A DNA stretch of 64,000 nt, from NCBI RefSeq assembly GCF_022230925.1, contig NZ_JAKKFH010000034.1, positions 248,001 through 312,000 on the forward strand, read 5' to 3'. Under the pieces are notes generated by a model. That model did not search any database. It was not told where the DNA came from and was given only the letters and a program-made list of their open reading frames with translations. Each line of letters starts with the position of its first letter. The first letter of the stretch is position 1. Positions 24,509 to 34,297 of the stretch are shown here, one piece after another. The translations under genes and the position numbers were made by a program. This stretch comes from Micromonospora alfalfae (lineage in GTDB: Bacteria > Actinomycetota > Actinomycetes > Mycobacteriales > Micromonosporaceae).

Positions 24509-25357
24509 TCACTTCCCGAGCAGGGCGAGGGCCCCGTACCACGCCGGCCCCGGATTGATCCAGTCTGGGTAGAGTCGCACCATCTCGTCGAAGAACTCGC
24601 GGGCGGTCTGCTTCTCGGCCAGCAGCCGCTCCACGGTCAGCAGGTACTTCCGGGTCTGGTCGATGCTTGCCGGGTCGTCGGGAAGGGCCCGATTCTTGTG
24701 GCCAGCGACGACGGCCCGGGGCGCGAGCGCCTCGACGCGGTCGAGGGCATCGAGCCATTGCCGCAGGCCGCCGCCGACGGTCTCCGAGATGTACTGGTGA
24801 ACCCCGTTGTAGACGACGTCGCCGGCGACGACCAGGCCGATCGACGGGACGTGCAGAACGGTGGTCTGATCGGTGTCGGTGTGCCCGGTCTCGACGGGCT
24901 GGATGAGGTTGCCTTCGAGCAGGAACCCCTCCGCCGGCACGGGTACCGCGTCGACAGACGTTTCCGGGATCAGGCCGGGGAAGACCCGGTCGAACAGTTC
25001 ATTCCGCCCGACGGTGGCCTGCTGGTGCATCACCTGGATGGTGCCGGGCGTGGCGTAGGTGATCGCGCCGGGGAAGCGCTTGACCAGCTCCGCCGCGCCG
25101 AACCAGTGGTCGCCGTGCCCGTGGGTGGCGTAGATGTACGTCAGCCGCTTACCCGACTCGGCGATCCAGTCGCCCACCTGCGAGATCTGCTCGTGGGTGA
25201 ACGGTGGATCCACCAGAAGCGCCTCCTCGGCCCCGAAGATCAAGGTGGACGAGACCGGGTTCCAGTGGAGCCGCGACCCGTCCGGCATGCGCTGGTCACC
25301 CGCTCGCATGGGGCCGTCCGAGACGAAAACCTCGTACGACAGGGCAGGAGTGGTCAT
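24509..25357 (-). CDS. MBL-fold metallo-hydrolase
   Basis: 282-residue metallo-beta-lactamase-fold enzyme. The zinc motif THGHGDHW (~residues 94-101) supplies His, His, Asp and His ligands. Further ligands fit the His in ETGHTDTD (~165), the Asp in VVAGDVVYNG (~187) and the His of VVAGHKN (~227). A strong ribosome site GAGGAGG precedes the ATG at 25357. The closest type by eye is the SoxH/quinoprotein-relay-like or lactonase-like group, but the substrate is not known. It is followed immediately by the CGNR gene. Confidence 0.88.
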   Translation of the reverse strand: MTTPALSYEVFVSDGPMRAGDQRMPDGSRLHWNPVSSTLIFGAEEALLVDPPFTHEQISQVGDWIAESGKRLTYIYATHGHGDHWFGAAELVKRFPGAITYATPGTIQVMHQQATVGRNELFDRVFPGLIPETSVDAVPVPAEGFLLEGNLIQPVETGHTDTDQTTVLHVPSIGLVVAGDVVYNGVHQYISETVGGGLRQWLDALDRVEALAPRAVVAGHKNRALPDDPASIDQTRKYLLTVERLLAEKQTAREFFDEMVRLYPDWINPGPAWYGALALLGK

Positions 25358-25411
25358 GTTTCCTCCTCGGTGACGCGATGCCCGGCTCGTCGCGGGTGAA
25401 TACCCGTCGAG

Positions 25412-25448
25412 CAACGAAATAACCGTAGCCTCTACACCTATTTCATTG
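25412..25448. promoter_or_regulatory. Imperfect inverted repeat upstream of the MBL gene
   Basis: CAACGAAATA (25412-25421) and TATTTCATTG (25439-25448) are inverted copies with one mismatch, 17 bases apart. They lie in the AT-richer gap between the TetR gene and the MBL-fold gene. This could be the operator for the adjacent TetR protein; that is inferred from position only. Confidence 0.35.
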
Positions 25449-25492
25449 CCGTCATCGCGCTCGTGGCCTACGTCACCGCCCCGTGTCACGCC

Positions 25493-26155
25493 CTAGCCGG
25501 GAGGCCCAGCCGGGCGCATCGGCCGGGTCAGATCCTCGCCGGCGAGGATCTGCGGGACGACCTGTTCGACGATGGTCAGCAGGGTCGTGGTGAGCAGCAG
25601 GTGCACCTGGGCGCGGGTCAGCGCGCCACGCTGGAGCCACTCCCGGGCGGTCGACGTCGCCAACCCGCAGTACGCCCGGACCATGCCGCGAAGCTCCTCA
25701 TGGTGCTCGGCCTGGCCAGCCAGCCCGACGGCGACCAGCATCCGGTCCGCGGCGACCTCCTCGGCCTCGGCGAGCACCCGCTCCACGTCGGCGTCGCCGC
25801 CCATCCCCCGGGCGGTGACCGCCGCCAGCCACGAGGTGCTGTGTCGGGACACCACGTCGAGGAACCAGGTGACGCTGGCGTCGACCCGGGTCCGCAGATC
25901 GCCCTTGGGCAACCGTTCCAGGGCAACCTCCGGGATCGTCACCATGACCCGGACGACCTCCAGGTAGAGGTCCTTCTTCGCGCCGAAGTAGTGGTTGACC
26001 AACCCGCGGGCGACACCCGCCTCACGGGCGACGTCGGTGGTCGACACCTCCGCGTACGGGCGCTCGCCGAACAGCCGGACCGCGCAGGCCAGGATCTGGC
26101 CGCGTCGGGCGTCCGGCTCCAACCGGCGGCGGCGCGGAGCCGTCTCGACACTCAT
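25493..26155 (-). CDS. TetR-family transcriptional regulator
   Basis: 220-residue regulator. The N-terminal TetR HTH spans ~18-65: ARRGQILACAVRLFGERPYAEVSTTDVA followed (in two parts) by REAGVARGLVNHYFGAKKDLY. The C-terminal all-helical ligand domain contains several Trp and Met residues and has no recognisable specificity. It lies on the same strand as the MBL and CGNR genes, 135 bases upstream of the MBL start. It may regulate them or itself. Confidence 0.92.
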   Translation of the reverse strand: MSVETAPRRRRLEPDARRGQILACAVRLFGERPYAEVSTTDVAREAGVARGLVNHYFGAKKDLYLEVVRVMVTIPEVALERLPKGDLRTRVDASVTWFLDVVSRHSTSWLAAVTARGMGGDADVERVLAEAEEVAADRMLVAVGLAGQAEHHEELRGMVRAYCGLATSTAREWLQRGALTRAQVHLLLTTTLLTIVEQVVPQILAGEDLTRPMRPAGPPG

Positions 26156-26250
26156 CTGCCCGACCCTATCGGCAGCTCACACCGCCGGCTTCGGCGTCGA
26201 CGTCCGCCGTGCCTCCTCGGAGCCGCCGGCCCCCGGGCCGCGCCGACCGG

Positions 26251-26649
26251 TCAACGGCTGGACCTCTCGATCGCGGCCGGGGTCACTGGGGTGAAGAAGT
26301 TGACCAGGTTGCCGTCGGGGTCGCGGAAGAGCAGGGCTCGGTTACCCCAGGGCATGGTCGTGGGCTCGTTCACGAAGTCGTCCACCACGCTCTTCAGCTT
26401 CTCGTACAGCGCATCCACGTCCTCCACGAGGAACTCGATGATCACGCTGTGGTTGTCGGCGGGGCGGGCTGAGCCGGGCGCGAACAGTCCGACGGTGCGG
26501 GTGCTGCCGATCGCCAGTGTGCAGTGGGCGGTACGCACCTCGGCGAAGTCCTCGTTGCCCCAGGTCGCCTGCACGCCGGTGATCTTCTCGTAGAAGCCGA
26601 CCAGGCGGTTGATCTCGTCGGTGATGATGCGGATCGAGATGAAGTCCAC
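26251..26649 (-). CDS. VOC (glyoxalase/bleomycin-resistance fold) protein
   Basis: 132-residue VOC-superfamily protein with the paired beta-alpha-beta-beta-beta modules. MDFISIRIITDEINRLVGFY opens the first and IEFLVEDVDALYEKL the second, which ends in FRDPDGNLVNFF. Only one obvious metal-ligand-type acidic residue set is seen, so enzymatic activity is uncertain. The gene diverges from a WYL regulator across a 31-base palindrome, an arrangement common for regulator/VOC pairs, which makes it the probable target of that regulator. Confidence 0.9.
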   Translation of the reverse strand: MDFISIRIITDEINRLVGFYEKITGVQATWGNEDFAEVRTAHCTLAIGSTRTVGLFAPGSARPADNHSVIIEFLVEDVDALYEKLKSVVDDFVNEPTTMPWGNRALLFRDPDGNLVNFFTPVTPAAIERSSR

Positions 26650-26702
26650 GTCTTCTCCCTGCTCAGTGCGGTCGGTATCGGTCGGTCGAGATCACGTTAG
26701 AA

Positions 26703-26733
26703 CGAATACTGGACAGGTTTGGTCCAGTATTCG
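26703..26733. promoter_or_regulatory. 31-bp palindromic operator between VOC and WYL genes
   Basis: CGAATACTGGAC (26703-26714) and its exact complement GTCCAGTATTCG (26722-26733) flank a seven-base spacer (AGGTTTG). The site sits in the 99-base divergent promoter region, 15 bases before the WYL start codon. A perfect 12-base dyad in this position is very likely the binding site of the WYL regulator, giving autoregulation and control of the VOC gene. Confidence 0.75.
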
Positions 26734-26748
26734 GATAAAGTTCAGACC

Positions 26749-27729
26749 GTGGCACGACCGACAGCCCAGGTGCTCGCACTGCTGGAACTCCTGCAGTCCG
26801 GCGGGGTCCGGACGATGGCCGAGCTTGCCGAGCGCCTTGGTGTCGAGCCGCGCACGGTGCGGCGCTACGTGAGTCATCTGGTCGACCTGGACCTGCCGGT
26901 GGAGTCGGTGCGCGGTCGCTACGGCGGGTATCGGCTCGCCGCCGGCTATCGTCTGCCGCCGCTGATGTTCAACGACGACGAAGCTCTTGCCGTCCTACTC
27001 GGCCTGATCGCCGGCCGCCGTGCCGGTTTGGCGAGAGCAACGGGCACGGCGGGCGAAACAGCCGCCGCGAAGATCCGTCGCGTCCTGCCGCCGCGGACGG
27101 CGGACCGGCTGGACGCCGCACTCCAGTCCCTCTCCTTCACCGCCGAACTCGGTGACTTCCCTGCGCCGCGGACCGACGTACTACTCGCCGTCGCCGACGC
27201 GGTCCGCCATCACCGGCCGATCTCGCTGCAGTACACCTCGGGCGACGGCCGGCGCAGCGTCCGCGTGCTGCATCCGTTCGGGCTGGTCAACCATGCCGGC
27301 CGGTGGTACGTCACCGGGGTCGATCCGGATATCGGCGAGGAGCGAACCCTTCGACTCGACCGCATCGCGGACGCGAGACCGCTGCCGGGCTCGTTCGAGC
27401 CGCCCGCCGGGAACGATCCGGCCCGGCACCTTCTCACCTCGATGGCACGAGCGCCGTACCAGCACGCGGTGTCGCTGCGGATACAAGGAACAGTCGAGCA
27501 GATCCGCAGGCAACTACCGGCCAGCATCGCCGAGGTACGAGAGGGTGCGGACGAAGGCTGGCAGGACGTGGAGATCCGGGCAGAGAGCCTCGACTGGTTG
27601 CCCGGCGTGCTCGCCGCGCTCGACCTGCCGTTCGTCATCGAACGTCCGGACGAACTCCGCGACCGCGTCGTCGCTCTCGCTGAGCGGCTGGCGGCCTCGT
27701 CACGACGTGGGTCGATCACGACTTATTGA
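26749..27729 (+). CDS. WYL-domain transcriptional regulator (YafY type)
   Basis: 326-residue regulator. The N-terminal winged HTH (~3-60) contains TMAELAERLGVEPRTVRRYV. A short linker carries GYRLAAGYRLPPLMFNDDEALAV, and the WYL ligand-sensing domain (~140-215) has LHPFGLVNHAGRWYVTG. The C-terminal extension (WCX) ends near ERPDELRDRVVALA. The GTG at 26749 gives the usual N-terminus; upstream codons run into the operator. It is divergent from the VOC gene, and its 3' end is 32 bases before the acyl-CoA dehydrogenase start. Confidence 0.92.
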   Translation: MARPTAQVLALLELLQSGGVRTMAELAERLGVEPRTVRRYVSHLVDLDLPVESVRGRYGGYRLAAGYRLPPLMFNDDEALAVLLGLIAGRRAGLARATGTAGETAAAKIRRVLPPRTADRLDAALQSLSFTAELGDFPAPRTDVLLAVADAVRHHRPISLQYTSGDGRRSVRVLHPFGLVNHAGRWYVTGVDPDIGEERTLRLDRIADARPLPGSFEPPAGNDPARHLLTSMARAPYQHAVSLRIQGTVEQIRRQLPASIAEVREGADEGWQDVEIRAESLDWLPGVLAALDLPFVIERPDELRDRVVALAERLAASSRRGSITTY

Positions 27730-27761
27730 CATGCCGCCAACAGCGCGCGAGGGTGGTGCAC

Positions 27762-28911
27762 ATGCCGACGCCCGACGGTCCCCCCTCCCCCTGGCGCGAG
27801 CCGGAGCACGACGACCTGGCCGAGCTGGCCAGCACCTTCTTCACCAAGGAGGTGTTGCCGCACGCCGACCGCCTTCAGGAGCAGGGCCACCCGGACCGCG
27901 AGCACTATCGGCGCGCCGGTGAGCTGGGGCTGCTCGGCCTGTCGGTCCCGGAGGAGTACGGCGGTGGGGGCGGCGGGTTCACCCACGAGGCGGTGCTGCT
28001 GCACGAGCAGGCGTACGCCGGGGAGGGCAGCCTCGGCCTGGCCGTCCACAGTGGCATCGTCACCGGATACCTGGTGGCGTACGGCAGTGAGGAGCAGAAG
28101 CGGCGCTGGCTGCCCGGCCTGTGCAGCGGTGAGCTGGTCGGCGCCATCGCGATGACCGAGCCGGACGGTGGCTCCGATCTTCAGGCGATGCGCACCCGGG
28201 CGGTCCGCGACGGCGACGACTACCTGGTGACCGGCGCGAAGACGTTCATCACCAACGGCGGTCTGGCCGACCTGGTCATCGTGGCGGTGAAGACCGACCC
28301 CGAGCAGCGGGCGGCCGGCGTCTCGCTGCTCGTGTGCGAGGTGGGCGGCGACCCGGAGGGCTTCCGGCGAGGCCGACTGCTGTCCAAGATCGGCCTGCAC
28401 GCCAACGACACTGCGGAGTTGTTCTTCGACGAGTTCCGGGTGCCGACGGCCAACCTGCTCGGCGGCGCCGAAGGGCTGGGCTTCGTCCAGCTCATGCAGC
28501 AGCTTCCGCAGGAACGGCTGGTCATCGGCGTTGGGGCGGTCGCCGCCATGGAACGGGCGGTCGCGCTGACCGTCGCGTACGCCAAGGAGCGCACCGCGTT
28601 CGGCAAGCCCCTGATGGGTCACCAGAACACCCGGATGGTGCTCGCCGAGTGCGCCACCCGCGCCCGGGTCAGCCGGGTCTTCCTGGATGACTGCATCGTC
28701 CGACACACGCGTGGCGACCTGGACGTCTCCACGGCGGCGATGGCGAAGTCGTGGCTCACCGACGGGCAGTGCGAGGTGGTCGATCGGTGCCTTCAACTCT
28801 TCGGCGGTTACGGCTACACGACGGAGTACCCGATCGCCCGGATGTACGCCGACGCCCGCGTCCAAAAGATCTACGGCGGCACCAACGAGATCATGAAGGA
28901 GTTGATCGCGC

Positions 28912-28922
<11 letters not shown>
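27762..28922 (+). CDS. Acyl-CoA dehydrogenase (long-chain type)
   Basis: FAD enzyme of 386 residues that introduces the alpha-beta double bond into acyl-CoA. Family segments include AMTEPDGGSDLQAM, FITNGG, and the C-terminal QLFGGYGYTTEYPIARMYADAR. The C-terminal motif is YGGTNEIMKELI, with Gly where medium-chain enzymes have the catalytic Glu. As in mammalian long-chain and isovaleryl enzymes, the base is instead Glu251 in LPQERL. ATG 27762 follows GAGGG; GTG 27756 is an alternative. It is first in the beta-oxidation operon and overlaps the thiolase gene by 11 bases. Confidence 0.95.
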
Positions 28923-30126
<1,204 letters not shown>

Positions 30127-30140
30127 CCCGGAGGACGACA

Positions 30141-32297
30141 ATGACCAACACCATCCGGTACGACCGCGGCGCCGACGGCATCGTCACGCTCACAGTGGAC
30201 GACCCCACCCAGTCCGCCAACACAATGAACCGGGCGTACGCCGCCTCGATGAGCGTCACGTTGGACCGGCTGGAGGCCGAGAGCGATCTCGTCGGCGTCA
30301 TCGTGACCAGCGCGAAGTCGACCTTCTTCGCCGGCGGTGACCTGCCCGAGATGATCCGGGCCACCCGCGCCGACGCGCCCGCGCTCGCCGACCTGCTCGG
30401 CACCATCAAACGGGACCTGCGCCGGCTGGAGACGCTGGGCCGGCCGGTGGTCGCCGCTGTCAACGGCTCGGCGCTCGGTGGTGGCCTGGAGATCGCGCTC
30501 GCCTGCCACCACCGGATCGCGCTGGACGCGTCCGGCAGCCGGCTCGGGCTGCCCGAGGTGACCCTGGGCCTGCTGCCTGGTGCTGGCGGTGTCACCCGGA
30601 CCGTACGGATGCTCGGCCTGGCCGGCGCGCTGACCACTGTGCTGCTCACCGGCCGGCGGATGCGCCCGGTCGACGCCCTGTCCGCCGGGCTGGTCGACGA
30701 GGTGGTCGCCACGCCCACCGAGCTGCTGGACCGGGCGCGGGCCTGGATCGCGGCGAACCCGCACCCGGCACAGCCGTGGGACCGGCCGGACTATCGGATG
30801 CCGGGCGGCACCCCGGCCAGCCGCTCGCTGGCCACACAACTGCCCGCCTTCCCGGCGACGCTGCGCAAGCAGCTCAAGGGTGCCCGGCTGCCCGCGCCCG
30901 AGGCGATCCTCGCCGCCGCCGTCGAGGGCGCACAGGTCGACCTGGAGACCGCCCTGAGCGTGGAGACCCGGCACCTGATCGGCCTGCTCACCGGGCAGGT
31001 CGCCAAGAACATGATCGGTGCGTTCTTCTTCGACCTGAAGGCCGTCAACGGTGGCGCGGCCCGACCGCCCGGCGTGGATGCGCCGCCGGTGCGCCGGGTG
31101 GCGGTGCTCGGCGCGGGCATGATGGGCGCTGGCATCGCGTACGCCTGCGCCAGCGCCGGGCTGGACGTCGTGGTCAAGGACGTCACGCCGGAGGCCGCCG
31201 GCCGGGCCCGGGAGCACGCCGAGCGGTTACTGACCCGGGCGGTACGCAAGGGCCGCACTACCGAGGCGGACGCGCGTGCCGTGCTGGACCGGATCGCCAC
31301 CACCGACCAGGTGGACGCGTTGGCCGGCTGCGACGCGGTCATCGAGGCGGTCTTCGAGGACCCGGCCCTGAAGAAGGCCGTGTTCGCCGAGGTGCTGCCG
31401 GTGCTCGCGCCAGGCGCGCTGCTCGCCTCCAACACCTCCACCCTGCCGATCACCGGGCTGGCCGAGGGCGTGGACCGGCCGACGGACTTCATCGGCATGC
31501 ACTTCTTCTCTCCGGTGGACCGGATGCCCCTGCTGGAGATCGTGGTCGGCGAACGCACCGGGGACGTGGCGCTGGCCCGTGCGTTCGACCTGGGCCGGCG
31601 GATCGGCAAGACCCCGATCGTGGTCAACGACGGCCGGGGTTTCTTCACCAGCCGGGTGATCGGCAAGTTCATCGACGAGGCGGTCGGCATGGTCGCCGAG
31701 GGTGTCCCCGCCGCATCGGTGGAGCAGGCCGCCCTTCAGGCCGGCTACCCGACCGGGCCGCTGGCGCTGGCCGACGAGGTCAGCCTCACGCTCATCCAGC
31801 GGATCCGCCGCCAGTTCGAGGCGGCCAGCGAGGAGTTCCGACCGATGCCGGCGCACCGCCTGGTAGACGAGCTGGTCGACGCGTACGAGCGGCCGGGGCG
31901 CGCCGCCGGACGGGGTTTCTACTCCTACGACGACGGCACCCGGGGTCGGCTGTGGCCCGGTCTCGCCGACCTGACCACCGACGCGGGTCGGGCGGTGCCG
32001 TTCACCGACCTCCAGGAACGGATGCTCTTCGCCGAGGCGCTGGACGCGCTGCGCTGCCTCGACGAGGGGGTGTTGCGCACCGAGACCGACGCCAACATCG
32101 GCTCGATCTTCGGCATCGGCTTCCCGGCGTGGACGGGCGGGGTGATCCGCTACGTCCGGCAGTACGCGGGCGGCCCGGCCGGCTTCGCGGCCCGTGCCAC
32201 CGAGCTGGCGGGCATCTACGGCGACCGGTTCACGCCCCCCGCCGACCTGGCCGAGCGGCTCGCCGTTCTCCGGGCCGAACCGGCTGACGTCGCATGA
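30141..32297 (+). CDS. fadB: FadB-like 3-hydroxyacyl-CoA dehydrogenase/enoyl-CoA hydratase fusion
   Basis: 718-residue bifunctional enzyme. The N-terminal crotonase domain (~1-190) has the oxyanion-hole segment SALGGGLEIALACHHRIA and LPEVTLGLLPGAGG. The NAD-binding domain begins near residue 317 (VAVLGAGMMGAGIAYACA) and carries the catalytic His in GMHFFSPVDRMPLLEIV. Two C-terminal dehydrogenase domains follow (~500-700). A strong GGAGG precedes the ATG, and its end overlaps the racemase start by four bases. Together with the thiolase it forms the trifunctional beta-oxidation complex. Confidence 0.96.
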   Translation: MTNTIRYDRGADGIVTLTVDDPTQSANTMNRAYAASMSVTLDRLEAESDLVGVIVTSAKSTFFAGGDLPEMIRATRADAPALADLLGTIKRDLRRLETLGRPVVAAVNGSALGGGLEIALACHHRIALDASGSRLGLPEVTLGLLPGAGGVTRTVRMLGLAGALTTVLLTGRRMRPVDALSAGLVDEVVATPTELLDRARAWIAANPHPAQPWDRPDYRMPGGTPASRSLATQLPAFPATLRKQLKGARLPAPEAILAAAVEGAQVDLETALSVETRHLIGLLTGQVAKNMIGAFFFDLKAVNGGAARPPGVDAPPVRRVAVLGAGMMGAGIAYACASAGLDVVVKDVTPEAAGRAREHAERLLTRAVRKGRTTEADARAVLDRIATTDQVDALAGCDAVIEAVFEDPALKKAVFAEVLPVLAPGALLASNTSTLPITGLAEGVDRPTDFIGMHFFSPVDRMPLLEIVVGERTGDVALARAFDLGRRIGKTPIVVNDGRGFFTSRVIGKFIDEAVGMVAEGVPAASVEQAALQAGYPTGPLALADEVSLTLIQRIRRQFEAASEEFRPMPAHRLVDELVDAYERPGRAAGRGFYSYDDGTRGRLWPGLADLTTDAGRAVPFTDLQERMLFAEALDALRCLDEGVLRTETDANIGSIFGIGFPAWTGGVIRYVRQYAGGPAGFAARATELAGIYGDRFTPPADLAERLAVLRAEPADVA

Positions 32298-33433
32298 CGG
32301 CGGCCCGCGGCGGGCCGCTGGCCGGGGTGCGGGTGGTTGAGCTGGCCAGCCTCGCCCCGGCGCCGTTCGGCTGCATGGTGCTCGCCGATCTCGGCGCGGA
32401 CGTGGTGCGGGTGGACCGGCCGGGCGCCCCGGGAGCGGGCCGGCTGGCAGCACCGACCAGCGGGCCGTTGCAACGCGGCCGGCGGGTCACCGCGCTGGAC
32501 CTGAAGTCCCCGGCCGGCGTGGCGGACCTGCTGCGCCTCGCCGAGCGCGCGGACGTGCTGGTCGAGGCGTACCGGCCCGGGGTGGCCGAGCGGCTCGGCA
32601 TCGGGCCGGAGGTGTGCCGGGCCCGCAACCCCCGACTGGTGTACGCGCGGATGACAGGCTGGGGTCAGGACGGCCCGCTGGCAGCCCGAGCCGGGCACGA
32701 CATCGACTACATCGCGGTGGCCGGGGCGTTGGAGCCGCTGGGGCGGGCCGGCGAACGCCCGTACGCGCCGATGAACCTGCTCGGCGACTTCGGCGGCGGC
32801 GGGATGCTGCTCGCCGTCGGGGTGCTGGCCGCGCTGCTGGAACGGGAGCGCTCCGGCTTCGGCCAGGTGGTCGACGCGGCGATGGTGGACGGCTCGGCGC
32901 TGCTCACCTCGTTTCTGCACGGGTTGCTCGGCACCGGCCTGTGGGCCGCCCCGCGTGGGCGCAACATGTTCGACGGCGGGGCGCCGTTCTACGACACGTA
33001 CGCCACCGCCGACGGTGGATTCATGGCGGTCGGCGCGATGGAACCGGCGTTCTACGCCGTACTGCTCACCGGCCTCGGCCTCGCCGACGACCCGGACCTG
33101 CCCGCCCAGTACGACCCGAGCGGCTGGGACGAGTTGCGCCGCCGGTTCACCGAGCGGTTCGCCGAGCGCACCCGGGACGAGTGGACGGCGGTCTTCGCCG
33201 ACGTGGACGCCTGCGTCGCGCCGGTGCTCGCCCCCGGCGAGGCGCATGGGCACCCGCACAACGCTGCCCGGGGCACGTTCGTCGAGGTGGGCGGCGAGAT
33301 CCAGCCGGCCCCCGCACCCCGCTTCGACCGCACCCCGACCGACCGACCAACCCCGGCACCAGATCCGGAGCAGGACGTCCTGGCGGTAGAGGAGATCCTC
33401 ACCGACTGGCCCCACCGACCCTCTTCTTGTTGA
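32294..33433 (+). CDS. mcr: Alpha-methylacyl-CoA racemase (CaiB/BaiF family)
   Basis: 379-residue family III CoA-transferase-fold enzyme. The residues that define alpha-methylacyl-CoA racemases rather than transferases are present: His135 in GHDIDY, Asp165 in LLGDFGGG and Glu250 in GAMEPAFY. Their spacing is identical to His126, Asp156 and Glu241 of the M. tuberculosis enzyme. It inverts 2-methyl stereocentres so that methyl-branched acyl-CoAs can enter beta-oxidation. It is the last gene of the operon. Its TGA stop (33431-33433) is the first half of a TGATCA whose other strand is the stop of the convergent ctaG-like gene. Confidence 0.9.
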   Translation: MTAARGGPLAGVRVVELASLAPAPFGCMVLADLGADVVRVDRPGAPGAGRLAAPTSGPLQRGRRVTALDLKSPAGVADLLRLAERADVLVEAYRPGVAERLGIGPEVCRARNPRLVYARMTGWGQDGPLAARAGHDIDYIAVAGALEPLGRAGERPYAPMNLLGDFGGGGMLLAVGVLAALLERERSGFGQVVDAAMVDGSALLTSFLHGLLGTGLWAAPRGRNMFDGGAPFYDTYATADGGFMAVGAMEPAFYAVLLTGLGLADDPDLPAQYDPSGWDELRRRFTERFAERTRDEWTAVFADVDACVAPVLAPGEAHGHPHNAARGTFVEVGGEIQPAPAPRFDRTPTDRPTPAPDPEQDVLAVEEILTDWPHRPSSC

Positions 33434-33488
33434 TCAAGAGGTTTGCGTCAAGGAATTGCCTTCCGGTGACGCAAACTTCTTGATCAAC
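33429..33488. repeat. TGATCA-ended hairpin supplying stops for two convergent genes
   Basis: Arms 33429-33450 and 33467-33488 (22 bases each, one mismatch) surround a 16-base loop. Both outer ends contain TTGATCAA-like palindromes. The left TGATCA (33431-33436) provides the plus-strand stop of the racemase gene and the minus-strand stop of the ctaG-like gene. The last ~18 codons of the latter are therefore encoded by the hairpin itself. It probably also terminates transcription in both directions. Confidence 0.8.
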
Positions 33489-34297
33489 GGGGGTGGAGAC
33501 GGGGACGAGGGCGGGGACGGGCGGGGGCGGCGGGAGTGGTACCAGGTGGCGAAGAGGGCTGCTGCCAGGAGCAGCTCGGCCAGGTCGCCGCCGTAGTACA
33601 TGAGTTGGGCGGCCGAGCGGAACGCTTCCGGGTCCCGGTCGGCGAGGCCGGGCGGGAGGTTTTCGGCCTGGGCGTACAGGTACTTGGCCAGCACGGCGTG
33701 GCCGGCCGACGCGGCCAGTAACGCGCCGACCCGTACCGCCAGGCCGGGGCGACGCGGCGCCGGGTCCGGCCCGGCCAACGACCAGGCGAAGAGGTACCCG
33801 GCGGCCAGGTAGTGCAGGTGCACCGCGTGATGCAGGACGGGTTGCCGTTCGGCCGCCGCGTACAACGGGGTGAGCAGCACCAACGCCAGCCCGCCGGTGG
33901 TGAGCAGCGCGGCGGTGAACGGGTGGGCGAGCAGGTGCAGCGGGCGGGCGCGCAGCAGCCGTCCCACCAGCCGGCGCATCGGCGGAGGCGCGACGTGCAG
34001 CAACAGCGTCACCGGGGCGCCGAGCACCAGCCCGAGCGGGGCCAGCATGCCGAGCAGCAGGTGCTGCGCCGTGTGCCCGCTCGGGTTGTCGGGGAGTTGG
34101 GTCAGCGGCCCGACGGCGACCGCCAGCAGGGCGCAGCCGACCAGCCAGGAGGCGGTACGCCGGTGGTCCCAACCCCGCGGGTCGCGGACGGCTGCCAGCA
34201 GGTAGCCGACCGCGACCAACGCGACAGTGAACAGCGGGAACCAGGTCGGCCCGGCCGCACCGTGCCCGGCGTGTGCCAGCGGCCCGGCCACCGTCAT
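33434..34297 (-). CDS. ctaG: CtaG-like cytochrome c oxidase assembly membrane protein
   Basis: 287-residue polytopic protein of the bacterial CtaG/caa3-assembly family, with about seven hydrophobic helices and several conserved histidines (SGHTAQHLLLGM, VLHHAVHLHYLAAGYLF). The family is linked to copper delivery or assembly of cytochrome oxidase. It starts at the ATG that overlaps the upstream DUF2243 gene by four bases. The C-terminal tail after a Pro/Ser-rich stretch (PLIKKFASPEGNSLTQTS) is encoded by the hairpin repeat and is unlikely to be part of the conserved fold. Confidence 0.85.
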   Translation of the reverse strand: MTVAGPLAHAGHGAAGPTWFPLFTVALVAVGYLLAAVRDPRGWDHRRTASWLVGCALLAVAVGPLTQLPDNPSGHTAQHLLLGMLAPLGLVLGAPVTLLLHVAPPPMRRLVGRLLRARPLHLLAHPFTAALLTTGGLALVLLTPLYAAAERQPVLHHAVHLHYLAAGYLFAWSLAGPDPAPRRPGLAVRVGALLAASAGHAVLAKYLYAQAENLPPGLADRDPEAFRSAAQLMYYGGDLAELLLAAALFATWYHSRRPRPSPPSSPSPPPLIKKFASPEGNSLTQTS

